Origin: Polaromonas sp.
GTDB taxonomy: Bacteria > Pseudomonadota > Gammaproteobacteria > Burkholderiales > Burkholderiaceae_C
Length of the DNA stretch: 64,000 nucleotides
Assembly: GCA_021153985.1 (NCBI GenBank)
Contig: JAJKJM010000061.1
Location: forward strand, 1-64,000
Direction: 5' to 3'
The notes below the pieces were generated by a model, which worked only from the letters and a program-made list of their open reading frames with translations, had not been told where the DNA came from and did no database searches. Each line of letters opens with the position of its first letter. Position 1 is the stretch's first letter. Position numbers and translations under genes: made by a program. Of the stretch, positions 19,801 through 28,906 are shown in pieces.

Positions 19801-20336
19801 GCGAGCCGCAGCTGCTGGCTGCGATCCTCAGCGACCTGCGTGTGATCAACGGCAACCGCGGCAAGCTGATCATTTTCAAGCTCGACGACAAGACCGACGT
19901 GCTCGAAGCATCTGTGGATGAAGCGACCTTCAACGCCAACCGCAACCTGCTCAAGGACGACGAATTGGTCATCGTGCAGGGCACGCTGCAAGGCGCATCC
20001 GAGCGCTTTGGCCGCCGCTTCAAGGTCACGCAGGTGTGGGACCTGGAAACCGCGCGCTGCAAGTTCGGCAAGTATTTGCGGGTGGCGGTCAACGGCACGG
20101 CGCCGGACATTTCACGGCTGGTGCGGGACTTTCCGCCTAAGCGCGAAATGTCAGACCAGGGCGAACTCGTTCGCGGCCTGCCGGTGCGTCTCAGTTTGCG
20201 CCGGCAAAACGGCGTGGGCGGCGCCACCGCCGAGCTTCAGTTGGGTGAAGCCGCCAAATTCTTCCCGACAGATGCGGCCTTGGCCAGCTGGATGGCGCAG
20301 GCCGACCGTGGGCTGGTGCAGATCGTTTATGAGTGA
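16845..20336 (+). CDS. dnaE: DNA polymerase III subunit alpha
   Basis: [67 protein letters not shown]. Confidence 0.97.
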   Translation: [1163 protein letters not shown]

Positions 20337-20340
20337 AATC

Positions 20341-20388
20341 GGGCTCTAGCCTAGACGAAACCTGGGGAGCTAGCTATAAAAACTATAG
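20341..20388 (+). repeat. 48-bp dispersed palindromic repeat, copy C (between convergent dnaE and tolA)
   Basis: GGGCTCTAGCCT AGACGAAACCT GGGGAGCTAGCTATAAAAACTATAG; gap-free alignment with other copies. Confidence 0.82.
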
Positions 20389-20391
20389 CGA

Positions 20392-21288
20392 TTAGTCTTT
20401 GGGGCCGAATTCAACGGGAAAGTCTGTGATCACTTTGCCGTTTTCATCTGGAGGTATGCGCTCCGCTTTTTCCACAGCCCGGAGGACGGCGTCGTCCCAA
20501 GCGGGCACACCGCTCGATTTGCTTAGCTTCGAACCCATGATAAGTCCTGTTGAAGAGACTTTCACCTGGACGACGGCTTTCGGATTGCCCTGAATCCCTT
20601 CAGGGTTTGCAAATACGATGTTGCGCTTGAACAAAGCAGCCAGTCGCGCTTTGTAATTTGCCGACGGACCGCTGGCCTTTTGCGCCGTGCCTGTTGCAGT
20701 CGCGCCGCCGGTGGCGCCGGCCAGGCCCATCATGCGGTTAAGCGCCTCCTGGCGCTGCTTCTTCGCTGCCGCATCGGCCTGCTTTTGCTTCTCGTCTTCT
20801 TTGGCGTCCTGCTTTTTCGCTTCGACCTTCTTGGCGTCTTCGGCGGCCTTGCGCTTGGCAAGTTCTTCCTTGGCCTTCAGGTCTTTCAGTTCTTTGTCCT
20901 TCTTCGCCTGCTGCTCGGCCTTGAGCTTTGCCTGCCGCTGGTTTTCGGCCTCTTCTTTTTGTTGCTGCAGCAGCTTGCGTTTTTTCTCCTGCTCCAGTGC
21001 GATGTCGACCTTGGGCGCGGGCGGCGGCGGTGTGACTTCTGGCGCGGGGCGCGAAGGCGGGGGCGGTGGCGCGGTGGGCGCTTCAATCAGTTTCGGCGCT
21101 GCGGTTTCCGGCACGCTGGACCAGATCTCGGCCTCGAAGGAAGCGGCCTTGTCGGTGCGCTTCCAGTTGATGCCCCAGGTCAGCGCGGCCATGAGCAGCA
21201 GGTGAGCCAGCAGGGCCAGCCCGAATGCGCGCACCGAACCCGAGTCCCGGGGCGGGCCAAATTCGAGGCGGTCTGCGGCGCTGGGCAT
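20392..21288 (-). CDS. tolA: Cell envelope integrity protein TolA
   Basis: Single TM near N-terminus, long K/A/E-rich helix, TonB-like C-terminus; adjacent tolR, tolQ. Confidence 0.9.
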   Translation of the reverse strand: MPSAADRLEFGPPRDSGSVRAFGLALLAHLLLMAALTWGINWKRTDKAASFEAEIWSSVPETAAPKLIEAPTAPPPPPSRPAPEVTPPPPAPKVDIALEQEKKRKLLQQQKEEAENQRQAKLKAEQQAKKDKELKDLKAKEELAKRKAAEDAKKVEAKKQDAKEDEKQKQADAAAKKQRQEALNRMMGLAGATGGATATGTAQKASGPSANYKARLAALFKRNIVFANPEGIQGNPKAVVQVKVSSTGLIMGSKLSKSSGVPAWDDAVLRAVEKAERIPPDENGKVITDFPVEFGPKD

Positions 21289-21313
21289 GGCGAACTCTGC
21301 TTGGGCCTGGCGG

Positions 21314-21754
21314 CTACTTGCCGCCGGTTTGCACCGAAAGGCCGACACGCGACACACCGGCTTTTTGCAGGTTGTCCATCACCTGGACCACGGTCTCGTA
21401 CTTGATGGACTTGTCGGCGCTGATGACCACAGGCACGGCTTGCGCGCCGTCAGCTTTCACGGCCGGCTCCAGCCGCGCGATGTCGGCTGCCACGTTGCGC
21501 ACATTGCTGGGCACGCTGTCGGTCTTGATCTTGATCTGCACGGTTTCGTCCTTGCTGATCAGGATCTGCACCGGGTTCTGCGGTTGGCTGGGCGCCTTGC
21601 CGACCTTGGGCAGCGCGATCATGCTGGGTGTGATCAGCGGAGCCGTCACCATGAAGATGATGAGCAGCACCAGCATGACGTCGATAAACGGCACCATGTT
21701 GATCTCACTGATGGTGCGCCGGTTGCGGCCGCGGCGGGAGTTGACTGCTGGCAT
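21314..21754 (-). CDS. tolR: TolR/ExbD protein
   Basis: RRTISEINMVPFIDVMLVLLIIFMVTAPLITP. Confidence 0.95.
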   Translation of the reverse strand: MPAVNSRRGRNRRTISEINMVPFIDVMLVLLIIFMVTAPLITPSMIALPKVGKAPSQPQNPVQILISKDETVQIKIKTDSVPSNVRNVAADIARLEPAVKADGAQAVPVVISADKSIKYETVVQVMDNLQKAGVSRVGLSVQTGGK

Positions 21755-21770
21755 GGCGGTCTCCTACCGG

Positions 21771-22463
21771 TCAATGACCTGAAGGCGACTGGGCGCCCAG
21801 GTTGCGCTGCAGGATGTTGGAGAACTCTTCGATAAAGGTTTCAAGACGGTTGGCCACGCGGTCGATGTCGTGCGAAAAGCGGTTGTAGGCTACGACGGCA
21901 GGAATGGCTGCGAAAAGGCCAATGGCGGTAGCCACCAGCGCTTCGGCAATGCCGGGCGCTACGGTGGCGAGCGTGACTTGTTCAAGCGCCGCCAGGCCGG
22001 TGAAGGCGTGCATGATGCCCCACACCGTGCCGAACAGGCCCACATACGGCGATACCGAGCCGACGGTGGCCAGGAAGGAAAGGTTGGCTTCAATGGCGTC
22101 CAGTTCACGCTGGTAGCTGGCGCGCATGGCACGGCGCGCGCCGTCCAGCAGGGTGCCGGGGTCGGTGATGTGGCGCTCGCGCAGCTTCTGGAATTCACGC
22201 ATGCCGCTGGCAAAAATCCGCTCCATAGGGCCCGAGTGCTTGGCGTTTTGTGCGGCGCCGGCAAACAGGTCGTTCAAGCTGGTGCCTGACCAGAATTCAC
22301 GGTCGAATTCGTCATTGAGTTTTTGCACTTTTTTGAGCGCAATGATCTTGCGGAAGATCGCTGCCCAGCTGGCAATGGAGACGCCAACCAGCAGCGCCAC
22401 CACGGCCTGCACCACCCAGCTGGCATTGAGGATGAGGCTGACGATGGAGAGGTCTTGATTCAT
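21771..22463 (-). CDS. tolQ: TolQ (MotA/TolQ/ExbB proton channel)
   Basis: GSVSPYVGLFGTVWGIMHAFTGLA; GIAEALVATAIGLFAAIPAVVAYN. Confidence 0.95.
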   Translation of the reverse strand: MNQDLSIVSLILNASWVVQAVVALLVGVSIASWAAIFRKIIALKKVQKLNDEFDREFWSGTSLNDLFAGAAQNAKHSGPMERIFASGMREFQKLRERHITDPGTLLDGARRAMRASYQRELDAIEANLSFLATVGSVSPYVGLFGTVWGIMHAFTGLAALEQVTLATVAPGIAEALVATAIGLFAAIPAVVAYNRFSHDIDRVANRLETFIEEFSNILQRNLGAQSPSGH

Positions 22464-22476
22464 ATTGAAGCTTTAC

Positions 22477-22911
22477 TCACGTTTTTAGGCTGTCAAGAAT
22501 GGAAGCAGGAATGCGTTGGGGCTGCAGGGTTGCGGCATCGACCCAGCCAATCCGTATCGTGCCTTCGCAGAGTAGCACCGTGGAATTTTCTGCCGTCTGC
22601 TCTGTTTTTAATAGCGCCTGCTGCTTGATTATCATGGACGCCCGGCCCGATTCGGCCAGAGCCGCCGTAACAATCAGTTCATCATCCAGGCGGGCAGAGC
22701 GATGGTAGCGGATGCTGGTTTCGGCCACCACAAAAATGCCGCCGGTGCTTTCCCGCAGGCGCTGCTGTTCAATACCCAATGATCTGAGCCATTCGGTGCG
22801 CGAACGTTCAAAAAATTTCAGGTAGTTCGCGTAAAAGACAATGCCGCCGGCGTCAGTGTCTTCCCAGTAGACCCGCAGGGGCCAGCTGAAAACCTGCTCG
22901 CCTGCATTCAT
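22477..22911 (-). CDS. ybgC: Tol-Pal-associated acyl-CoA thioesterase YbgC
   Basis: RVYWEDTDAGGIVFYANYLKFFERSRTEWLRSLG; upstream of tolQ. Confidence 0.95.
   Translation of the reverse strand: MNAGEQVFSWPLRVYWEDTDAGGIVFYANYLKFFERSRTEWLRSLGIEQQRLRESTGGIFVVAETSIRYHRSARLDDELIVTAALAESGRASMIIKQQALLKTEQTAENSTVLLCEGTIRIGWVDAATLQPQRIPASILDSLKT
22600..22647 (-). repeat. Degenerate candidate copy J of the 48-bp repeat (inside ybgC)
   Basis: Reverse complement GGCCGGGCGTCC ATGATAATCAA GCAGCAGGCGCTATTAAAAACAGAG; right arm matches copy H closely and GGCC lies at the expected distance, but the left arm is poor. Confidence 0.4.
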
Positions 22912-24104
22912 GCCAGCACCGCCTTGAGCCGGGACACGGCCTCCTGCAGTTGTGCCATGGAGTTGGCTGTGGAAAAGCGGATGAATTTCTCGGGCGCGGC
23001 TTGTCCGAAATCCCGGCCAGGCGTGACGGCCAGATGGGCGCGCTTCATCAGTTCAAAGGCGAAATCCCAACTGCCGCTCACGCCCAGGCGCTTTGCGGCT
23101 TCGGTGCAATCGGCGTAGGCGTAGAAGGCTCCGTCCGGCATCACCGGCACCGTGAGGCCCAGGCGGTTCAGCTCAGGAATGAAGTAGTCGCGGCGCGCCT
23201 TGAACTCGGCGCGCCGGCGTTCGTATTCCTGCAGGCTTTGGGCTTCAAAGCAGGCGAGGGCGGCATGCTGGGCCACGGTGCTGGCACAGATGAAAAGATT
23301 CTGCGCAATGCGTTCGATCACCGGCGCGAGGGCTTCGGGCACGACCAGCCAGCCCAGCCGCCAGCCGGTCATGTTGAAGTATTTGCTGAAGCTGTTGATG
23401 CTGATGACGCTTTGGCCCAGCTCGCCAGGCATGGCCAGCGCCGAGTGCCCGAAATGCTCTTCGTAGCTCAGGCCCAGGTAGATCTCGTCGATCAAGGTGA
23501 TGCCGCCGCGGCTGTGCACAAACTCGTGGATGCGCTGCAGCTCTTCGGGTGCAATCGACGTGCCTGTCGGGTTGGATGGTGAAGCGAGGAGGACGCCGCG
23601 CGTCTTGGGATTCCACGCGGCTTCGACCTTTTCACGGGTGAGCTGAAAGCGCTCGTCCGCCGTGGTGGGCACCAGCACCGCCTGGCCTTCCGCCGCGCTG
23701 ACGAAATGGCGGTTGCAGGGATAGCTGGGGTCGGGCATCAGGATTTCGTCGCCCGCCTCGATCAGTGCCAGGCAGGCCAGCTGGAGCGCGGCCGACGCGC
23801 CCGCCGTGATGATGATGCGGCTTGGCGCGACCTGCGCACCAAAGCGCGAGGCATACCAGGCGCTGATGTGTTCGCGCAGGGCGGGCAGGCCGGTAGCCTG
23901 GGTGTATTGGGTCGTGCCATGTTCGATGGCGCGTGCTGCAGCTTGTTGCACCAGCGGCGGCGCGGTGAAGTCCGGCTCGCCGATGTTCAGGAAAATCATC
24001 GGCTTGTCGCTGTGGGCAAATTCCTGGGCCAGTGCCGAAGCGGCCTTGGCCACTTCCATGACATAAAACGGCTCAATGCGCTGAGCCCGCTGCGCGATCT
24101 TCAT
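22908..24104 (-). CDS. PLP-dependent aminotransferase (class I/II)
   Basis: MIFLNIGEPDFTAPP; SPSNPTGTSI; SFSKYFNMTGWRLGWLVVP. Confidence 0.93.
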   Translation of the reverse strand: MKIAQRAQRIEPFYVMEVAKAASALAQEFAHSDKPMIFLNIGEPDFTAPPLVQQAAARAIEHGTTQYTQATGLPALREHISAWYASRFGAQVAPSRIIITAGASAALQLACLALIEAGDEILMPDPSYPCNRHFVSAAEGQAVLVPTTADERFQLTREKVEAAWNPKTRGVLLASPSNPTGTSIAPEELQRIHEFVHSRGGITLIDEIYLGLSYEEHFGHSALAMPGELGQSVISINSFSKYFNMTGWRLGWLVVPEALAPVIERIAQNLFICASTVAQHAALACFEAQSLQEYERRRAEFKARRDYFIPELNRLGLTVPVMPDGAFYAYADCTEAAKRLGVSGSWDFAFELMKRAHLAVTPGRDFGQAAPEKFIRFSTANSMAQLQEAVSRLKAVLA

Positions 24105-24114
24105 GGCCGGCCCT

Positions 24115-24642
24115 TCACGCCGGGGCTTGCCTGGATTTGTCGGCGGCCACTTCAGCGCCGCGAAGGGTGGGGGCCATCTTGTTCAACACGCCGTTGACGT
24201 ATTTGTGGCCGTCGGTGCCGCCGAAGGCTTTGGCAAGCTCAATGCATTCGTTGATGACAACGCGCCAGGGCACGTCCAGGCAGTGGGTGAATTCATAGGC
24301 GCCTATCCACAGCACGGCGTGCTCGATGGGCGAGATCTCGGCCATGGGCCGGTCCAGCAGAGGGGTGATGTGCGCGTCCAGCGTTTTTGCGTCTTCAATG
24401 CAGCCGCGCAGCAGGGCGTCGTAGTGGGCGGAGTCGGCCTTGTGAAAACCCACCAGGTCGCGGGTAAAGGCATCAATCGAGTCGGCTTCGTTGCGGCCCA
24501 CCAAGTGCTGGTAAAGCGCCTGCAGGGCGAATTCGCGGGCGCGGGTGCGCGCTGATTTGTCGGCCGCTTTCTTCACGCCCGTGTCGGTCAGGCCGGTGCG
24601 GGTTTGGGGAGGGCGTTTGGGTTTGATGATGGGATCAGCCAT
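24115..24642 (-). CDS. nusB: Transcription antitermination factor NusB
   Basis: [15 protein letters not shown]...[13 protein letters not shown]...[31 protein letters not shown]. Confidence 0.95.
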   Translation of the reverse strand: MADPIIKPKRPPQTRTGLTDTGVKKAADKSARTRAREFALQALYQHLVGRNEADSIDAFTRDLVGFHKADSAHYDALLRGCIEDAKTLDAHITPLLDRPMAEISPIEHAVLWIGAYEFTHCLDVPWRVVINECIELAKAFGGTDGHKYVNGVLNKMAPTLRGAEVAADKSRQAPA

Positions 24643-24686
24643 GAAAAATGCCAGTCAGGTTAGAGGTGTGAGAGCTGAAAAAAAGC

Positions 24687-25151
24687 TCAGGCAATTTCAT
24701 TGATCAGGTTGGCCATTTCGACGGCCACGCGGGCGGCGTCACGGCCTTTTTCAACCTGGCGGGCTTCTGCTTGCGTCACGTTTTCAGTCGTCAGGATGGC
24801 GTTGGCGATCGGCAGCTGGTAGTCCAGCGCCAGGCGCGTGACGGCGGCGCCGCTTTCATTGGCGACCAGCTCGAAGTGATAGGTCTCGCCGCGAATGATG
24901 CAGCCCAGTGCGATCAGGGCGTCGTACTTGTCGCTTTCGGCCAGAGCCTGCAGCGCGCAGGGTACTTCCAGTGCGCCGGGCACCAGGATGTGGCGGATGT
25001 TGTCTTCGTGCACACCCAGGGCCGCAAGCTCGTGCTTGCAGGCTTCGGCCAGGGCGTTGGTAATGCTTTCATTGAACCGCGCCTGCACGATGCCGATGGA
25101 AAGTTTTCTGCCGTCCAGTTTGTCGGCGGTGCCTTTTTCTGCTCCAAACAC
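24687..25151 (-). CDS. ribH: 6,7-dimethyl-8-ribityllumazine synthase
   Basis: [54 protein letters not shown]. Confidence 0.96.
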   Translation of the reverse strand: MFGAEKGTADKLDGRKLSIGIVQARFNESITNALAEACKHELAALGVHEDNIRHILVPGALEVPCALQALAESDKYDALIALGCIIRGETYHFELVANESGAAVTRLALDYQLPIANAILTTENVTQAEARQVEKGRDAARVAVEMANLINEIA

Positions 25152-25208
25152 GGTGAATCCCTTTTGATTGATTTGTAGATTTAAATTGATGAAATGGTGG
25201 GAGGGCGG

Positions 25209-26324
25209 TCAGTCTTTGGTGATGTAGCCGACGATCTCAAGGCCATAGCCCGTCATGCTGGGCATGCGGCGCGGGTTGCCCATCAGGTTCATGCGGTGCA
25301 CGCCGCATTCGCGCAAAATCTGCGCGCCCACGCCATAGGTACGCAAGTCCATGCGGCCGCGTTCGGGCGCCTGGCTGGCGCGTGCGGTGCCTTCAAACTG
25401 GGCCAGCAATTGCGCTGCGCTTTCGCCGCAGTTCAGCAGCACGGCCACGCCTTTGCCTTCAGCCGCGATGTGTTTGAGGCTCTGGTCCAGGCTCCACGAG
25501 TGCATGGGGCGGCCTGTCTCCAGGACATCCAGCACCGAGAGCGGCTCATGCACGCGCGCAGCCACGACCTCGGCGGGGGACCATTCGCCCCGCACAAGGG
25601 CCAGGTGCAGGCCCTGGCTGGGTTTGTCCCTGAAAGCGTGCGCGGTGAACTCGCCAAAAGCGGTTTGAATGGTGCGGCAACCAATTTTTTCCACCAGAGA
25701 GTCATTGCGGCTGCGGTGCTCAATGAGGTCAGCGATGGTGCCGATCTTCAGGCCATGTTCGGCGGCAAAGAGCAGCAAATCCGGCAGGCGTGCCATGGTG
25801 CCGTCGTCCTTCATGATCTCGCAGATCACGGCGGCGGGGGAGCAGCCGGCCATGCCGGCCAGGTCGCAACCGGCTTCGGTATGGCCGGCGCGCATCAGCA
25901 CGCCGCCGTCAACCGCCTGCAAGGGGAAGATGTGGCCGGGCTGGACGAGGTCGCTGACTTTGGCGTTTTTGGCGACAGCGGCCTGGACGGTGCGGGCGCG
26001 GTCGGCTGCGGAAATACCAGTCGTCACGCCCTCAGCTGCTTCGATGGAAACGGTGAAGGCGGTGGAATGCTTGGTGCCGTTGCGCGTGGCCATGGGCGGC
26101 AGCTGCAGCAGCTCGCAGCGCTCACGGGTCAGGGTCAGGCAAATCAGGCCGCGGCCAAAGCGCGCCATGAAATTGATGGCCTCGGGCGTGACGTGATCGG
26201 CCGCCAGGACCAGGTCGCCTTCGTTTTCGCGGTCTTCCTCGTCAATCAGGATGACCATGCGGCCCGCACGCATGTCGGCAACGATGTCTTCGACGGGGGA
26301 AATGACAGTGGAGGCAGTGGTCAT
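25209..26324 (-). CDS. ribBA: Bifunctional DHBP synthase / GTP cyclohydrolase II-like protein RibBA
   Basis: [42 protein letters not shown]-terminal GTPCH-like half. Confidence 0.93.
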   Translation of the reverse strand: MTTASTVISPVEDIVADMRAGRMVILIDEEDRENEGDLVLAADHVTPEAINFMARFGRGLICLTLTRERCELLQLPPMATRNGTKHSTAFTVSIEAAEGVTTGISAADRARTVQAAVAKNAKVSDLVQPGHIFPLQAVDGGVLMRAGHTEAGCDLAGMAGCSPAAVICEIMKDDGTMARLPDLLLFAAEHGLKIGTIADLIEHRSRNDSLVEKIGCRTIQTAFGEFTAHAFRDKPSQGLHLALVRGEWSPAEVVAARVHEPLSVLDVLETGRPMHSWSLDQSLKHIAAEGKGVAVLLNCGESAAQLLAQFEGTARASQAPERGRMDLRTYGVGAQILRECGVHRMNLMGNPRRMPSMTGYGLEIVGYITKD

Positions 26325-26327
26325 GGT

Positions 26328-26975
26328 TCAGGAGGCTTTGATGTTTTTGTGGGGGTCGTTGAGCATACGCTCTACATAACGTGCGATCAGGTCGATTTCC
26401 AGGTTAACGCCGGAGCCCGCGGCCAGCTGGCCCAGTGCGGTGTTTTCGACCGTGTGGGGAATCAGGTTGATGCTGATTTCGCTGCCGCCGGCCTCATCAG
26501 CCAGGTCGACGACGCGGTTGACGGTCAGGCTGACACCGTTGACGGTGATGGAGCCTTTGTAAGCCAGGTATTTGCTCAGCTCGCGCGGGGCGCGTATGCG
26601 CAGCTCCCAGCTTTCGCCCACTTGCGCAAAATGCGTCACGCTGCCGATGCCGTCGACATGGCCCGACACGATATGGCCGCCCAGCCGGTCATGGGCACGC
26701 AGGGCTTTTTCGAGGTTGATGGGGCCGGTTTGCGCCAGGCCGGTGGTTTTGGCCAGCGACTCGGCGGAAATATCGATGGTGAAGCGATGGTTGGCAAGGT
26801 CCAGCGTGGTGGCTGTCATGCAGGCGCCGTTCAGCGCGATGCTGTCCCCCAGGCCCACGTCGTCGAGGTAACCCGCAGGCGCCTCGATGGTGAGGCGCTT
26901 GCCGTGGTCTGAAGAGCTGCCCAGGCTATGGATGGCGACGATGCGCCCCATGCCGGTAATGATTCCGGTAAACAT
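26328..26975 (-). CDS. ribE: Riboflavin synthase alpha chain
   Basis: MFTGIITGMGRIVAI; SIALNGACMTATTL; GHIVSGHVDGIG. Confidence 0.95.
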   Translation of the reverse strand: MFTGIITGMGRIVAIHSLGSSSDHGKRLTIEAPAGYLDDVGLGDSIALNGACMTATTLDLANHRFTIDISAESLAKTTGLAQTGPINLEKALRAHDRLGGHIVSGHVDGIGSVTHFAQVGESWELRIRAPRELSKYLAYKGSITVNGVSLTVNRVVDLADEAGGSEISINLIPHTVENTALGQLAAGSGVNLEIDLIARYVERMLNDPHKNIKAS

Positions 26976-27084
26976 GGGGCCTATTTTCGCAGGGAATGGC
27001 ACGCAGGCGCCGGGAAGTGCGCCAAAGGCCGGAAAAGAGGCGCCAAATCCCTGATTCAGAGCCCCGCACCGGCCCCAGCGTGCG

Positions 27085-28209
27085 CTAAAACGCGTCTCGC
27101 CCCGCCACGCGCGCAACGACGCGCAAATCCACACCCACCCGGTCTGCCGAGTGAAACTGAAGCGGTACGGCGTCTGCGAGTGCCTGAAGAGGGCCGATGG
27201 CGGCCATGCCCTGGCCGGGTCCGAGGAGTTTGGGTGCGAGATAGACCAGGACCTCATCCACCAGGCCTTCCCGGATCAGCGAGCCATTGAGCTTGCTGCC
27301 GGCCTCGACGTGCAACTCATTAATTTCGCGCCGGGCGAGGTCTTTCATCATGGCGGCCAGGTCCACTTTGCCACGGGCATCGGGTAAGAACGTGACCGTG
27401 GCGCCTTTGGCGATCAAGGCCGCCTCACTGGGCGACCCCTGCGTAGCGGTGTAAATCCAGACCGGGCCGCCGGCCTGGAAGATTTTGGCGTCCACCGGCG
27501 TTTGCAGCAGGCTGTCGACGATGACGCGACAGGGCTGCCGGGGGGTGTCGACCAGCCGGACATCCAATTGCGGATCGTCTTCAAGCACGGTGCCAATGCC
27601 TGTCAGTAGGGCCGAGGCCCGGGCACGCCAGGCATGGCCGTCTGCCCGCGCCTCTGGCGAAGTGATCCACTGGCTTTGGCCGTTGGACAAGGCGGCTGTG
27701 CCGTCCAGCGAAGTGGCGATCTTCATGCGTACCCAGGGCGTTTTGCGAACCATGCGGCTAAAGAAACCTATATTGAGTTCCCTGGATTCCGCAGCCCCCG
27801 GACCCACTTCCACCTCGACCCCGGCCGCACGCAGGCGTTCAAACCCTTGCCCTGAAACCAGGGGGTTGGGGTCTGCAATGGAAGCGACAACCTTCTTGAT
27901 GCCGGCAGCGATCAACGCATCGCAGCAGGGGCCGGTGCGGCCGTGGTGGGAGCAGGGTTCGAGCGTTACATAGGCCGTGGCGCCGTGAACCGAATGGCCA
28001 CGGTCGGCCGCATCTTTCAGCGCCATGATCTCCGCGTGCGGGCCACCGGCGCGCTGGGTATGCCCTTGGGCGAGTACCTGGGTGCCATCGGCGGAGACGA
28101 TGACGCAGCCGACCCGCGGGTTGGGCTCCGACAGGCCGGCCGCCTTGTGTGCCAGTGCCAGCGTCTGTTGCATGAAAGGCGGCGAAAAATTCAGGTTTGG
28201 AGAGCTCAT
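27085..28209 (-). CDS. ribD: Bifunctional pyrimidine deaminase/reductase RibD
   Basis: EPNPRVGCVIV; PHAEIMALKDA; TLEPCSHHGRTGPCCDALI. Confidence 0.96.
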   Translation of the reverse strand: MSSPNLNFSPPFMQQTLALAHKAAGLSEPNPRVGCVIVSADGTQVLAQGHTQRAGGPHAEIMALKDAADRGHSVHGATAYVTLEPCSHHGRTGPCCDALIAAGIKKVVASIADPNPLVSGQGFERLRAAGVEVEVGPGAAESRELNIGFFSRMVRKTPWVRMKIATSLDGTAALSNGQSQWITSPEARADGHAWRARASALLTGIGTVLEDDPQLDVRLVDTPRQPCRVIVDSLLQTPVDAKIFQAGGPVWIYTATQGSPSEAALIAKGATVTFLPDARGKVDLAAMMKDLARREINELHVEAGSKLNGSLIREGLVDEVLVYLAPKLLGPGQGMAAIGPLQALADAVPLQFHSADRVGVDLRVVARVAGRDAF

Positions 28210-28213
28210 GGCC

Positions 28214-28906
28214 TTAGCGGTCTGCGTTGCTGGCGACAAATTCCACTTCAATGCGCAATTGAGAGGGTACCGCAACGGCATCGACCTTCCCTGGGCTGAA
28301 TTTAACGGGCATGAAAGTGTCCAGCACGGCCTGGGAGAACGCGGGATGCAGATTGCCCAGGTTCTCCATGCGCACGCGGCGCACGGTCCCGAACTCATCG
28401 ATGAACAGGTCCACCTGCACCTTCAGCCTGACGATGCCCTCCACGCCTTTGGGAAATGGGACTTCCACCGCCGTACGCGGCTGCGGGGGAACGGTCAACC
28501 GGCTACGAGGCAAGTAGTTGGCAAAGGCTTCCTCGACGGCATCCTTCGGCGCTGGTGTGGCTTGCGGAGCCGGAGCGGCTTTCGGCACCGCAGTGGCTTG
28601 CAGCGGTGTCTCGGCAAGGGCGGGGGGCGGTGCCTGAGGCTTCGAGCCCTGCGTTTCTACCGGGGTGGAGGCGGCGGATTCCTCACTCCGGATGCCGGAG
28701 GCGGTATCGGGGCTCGCCGGTTCCACCGGTTCCGCCGGTTGTGACGGGATGGCGGGCACGAGTTGCCAGACATGAATGACCGCACCATCAGGCCGCTCGC
28801 GCAGCAAGCGCGGCGAGCTTTCAGTCAGCCGCCATAGCGCGCCGGCATGCGCCAGCGTGACGACCAGCACGACTGTCCAGTACGAACGGCCGGCAGGCAA
28901 GCACAT
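28214..28906 (-). CDS. TonB C-terminal-like energy transducer family protein
   Basis: N-terminal TM, P/A-rich linker, GIVRLKVQVDLFIDEFGTVRRVRMENLGNLHPAFSQAVLDTFMPVKFSPGK. Confidence 0.7.
   Translation of the reverse strand: MCLPAGRSYWTVVLVVTLAHAGALWRLTESSPRLLRERPDGAVIHVWQLVPAIPSQPAEPVEPASPDTASGIRSEESAASTPVETQGSKPQAPPPALAETPLQATAVPKAAPAPQATPAPKDAVEEAFANYLPRSRLTVPPQPRTAVEVPFPKGVEGIVRLKVQVDLFIDEFGTVRRVRMENLGNLHPAFSQAVLDTFMPVKFSPGKVDAVAVPSQLRIEVEFVASNADR

Noticed and set aside
25194-26912. 572-aa plus-strand ORF across ribBA/ribE
   Set aside because: Antisense to two recognisable riboflavin genes; artefact of high GC.
26976-27084. Possible FMN riboswitch between ribD and ribE
   Set aside because: None of the conserved RFN-element blocks I know are visible here.
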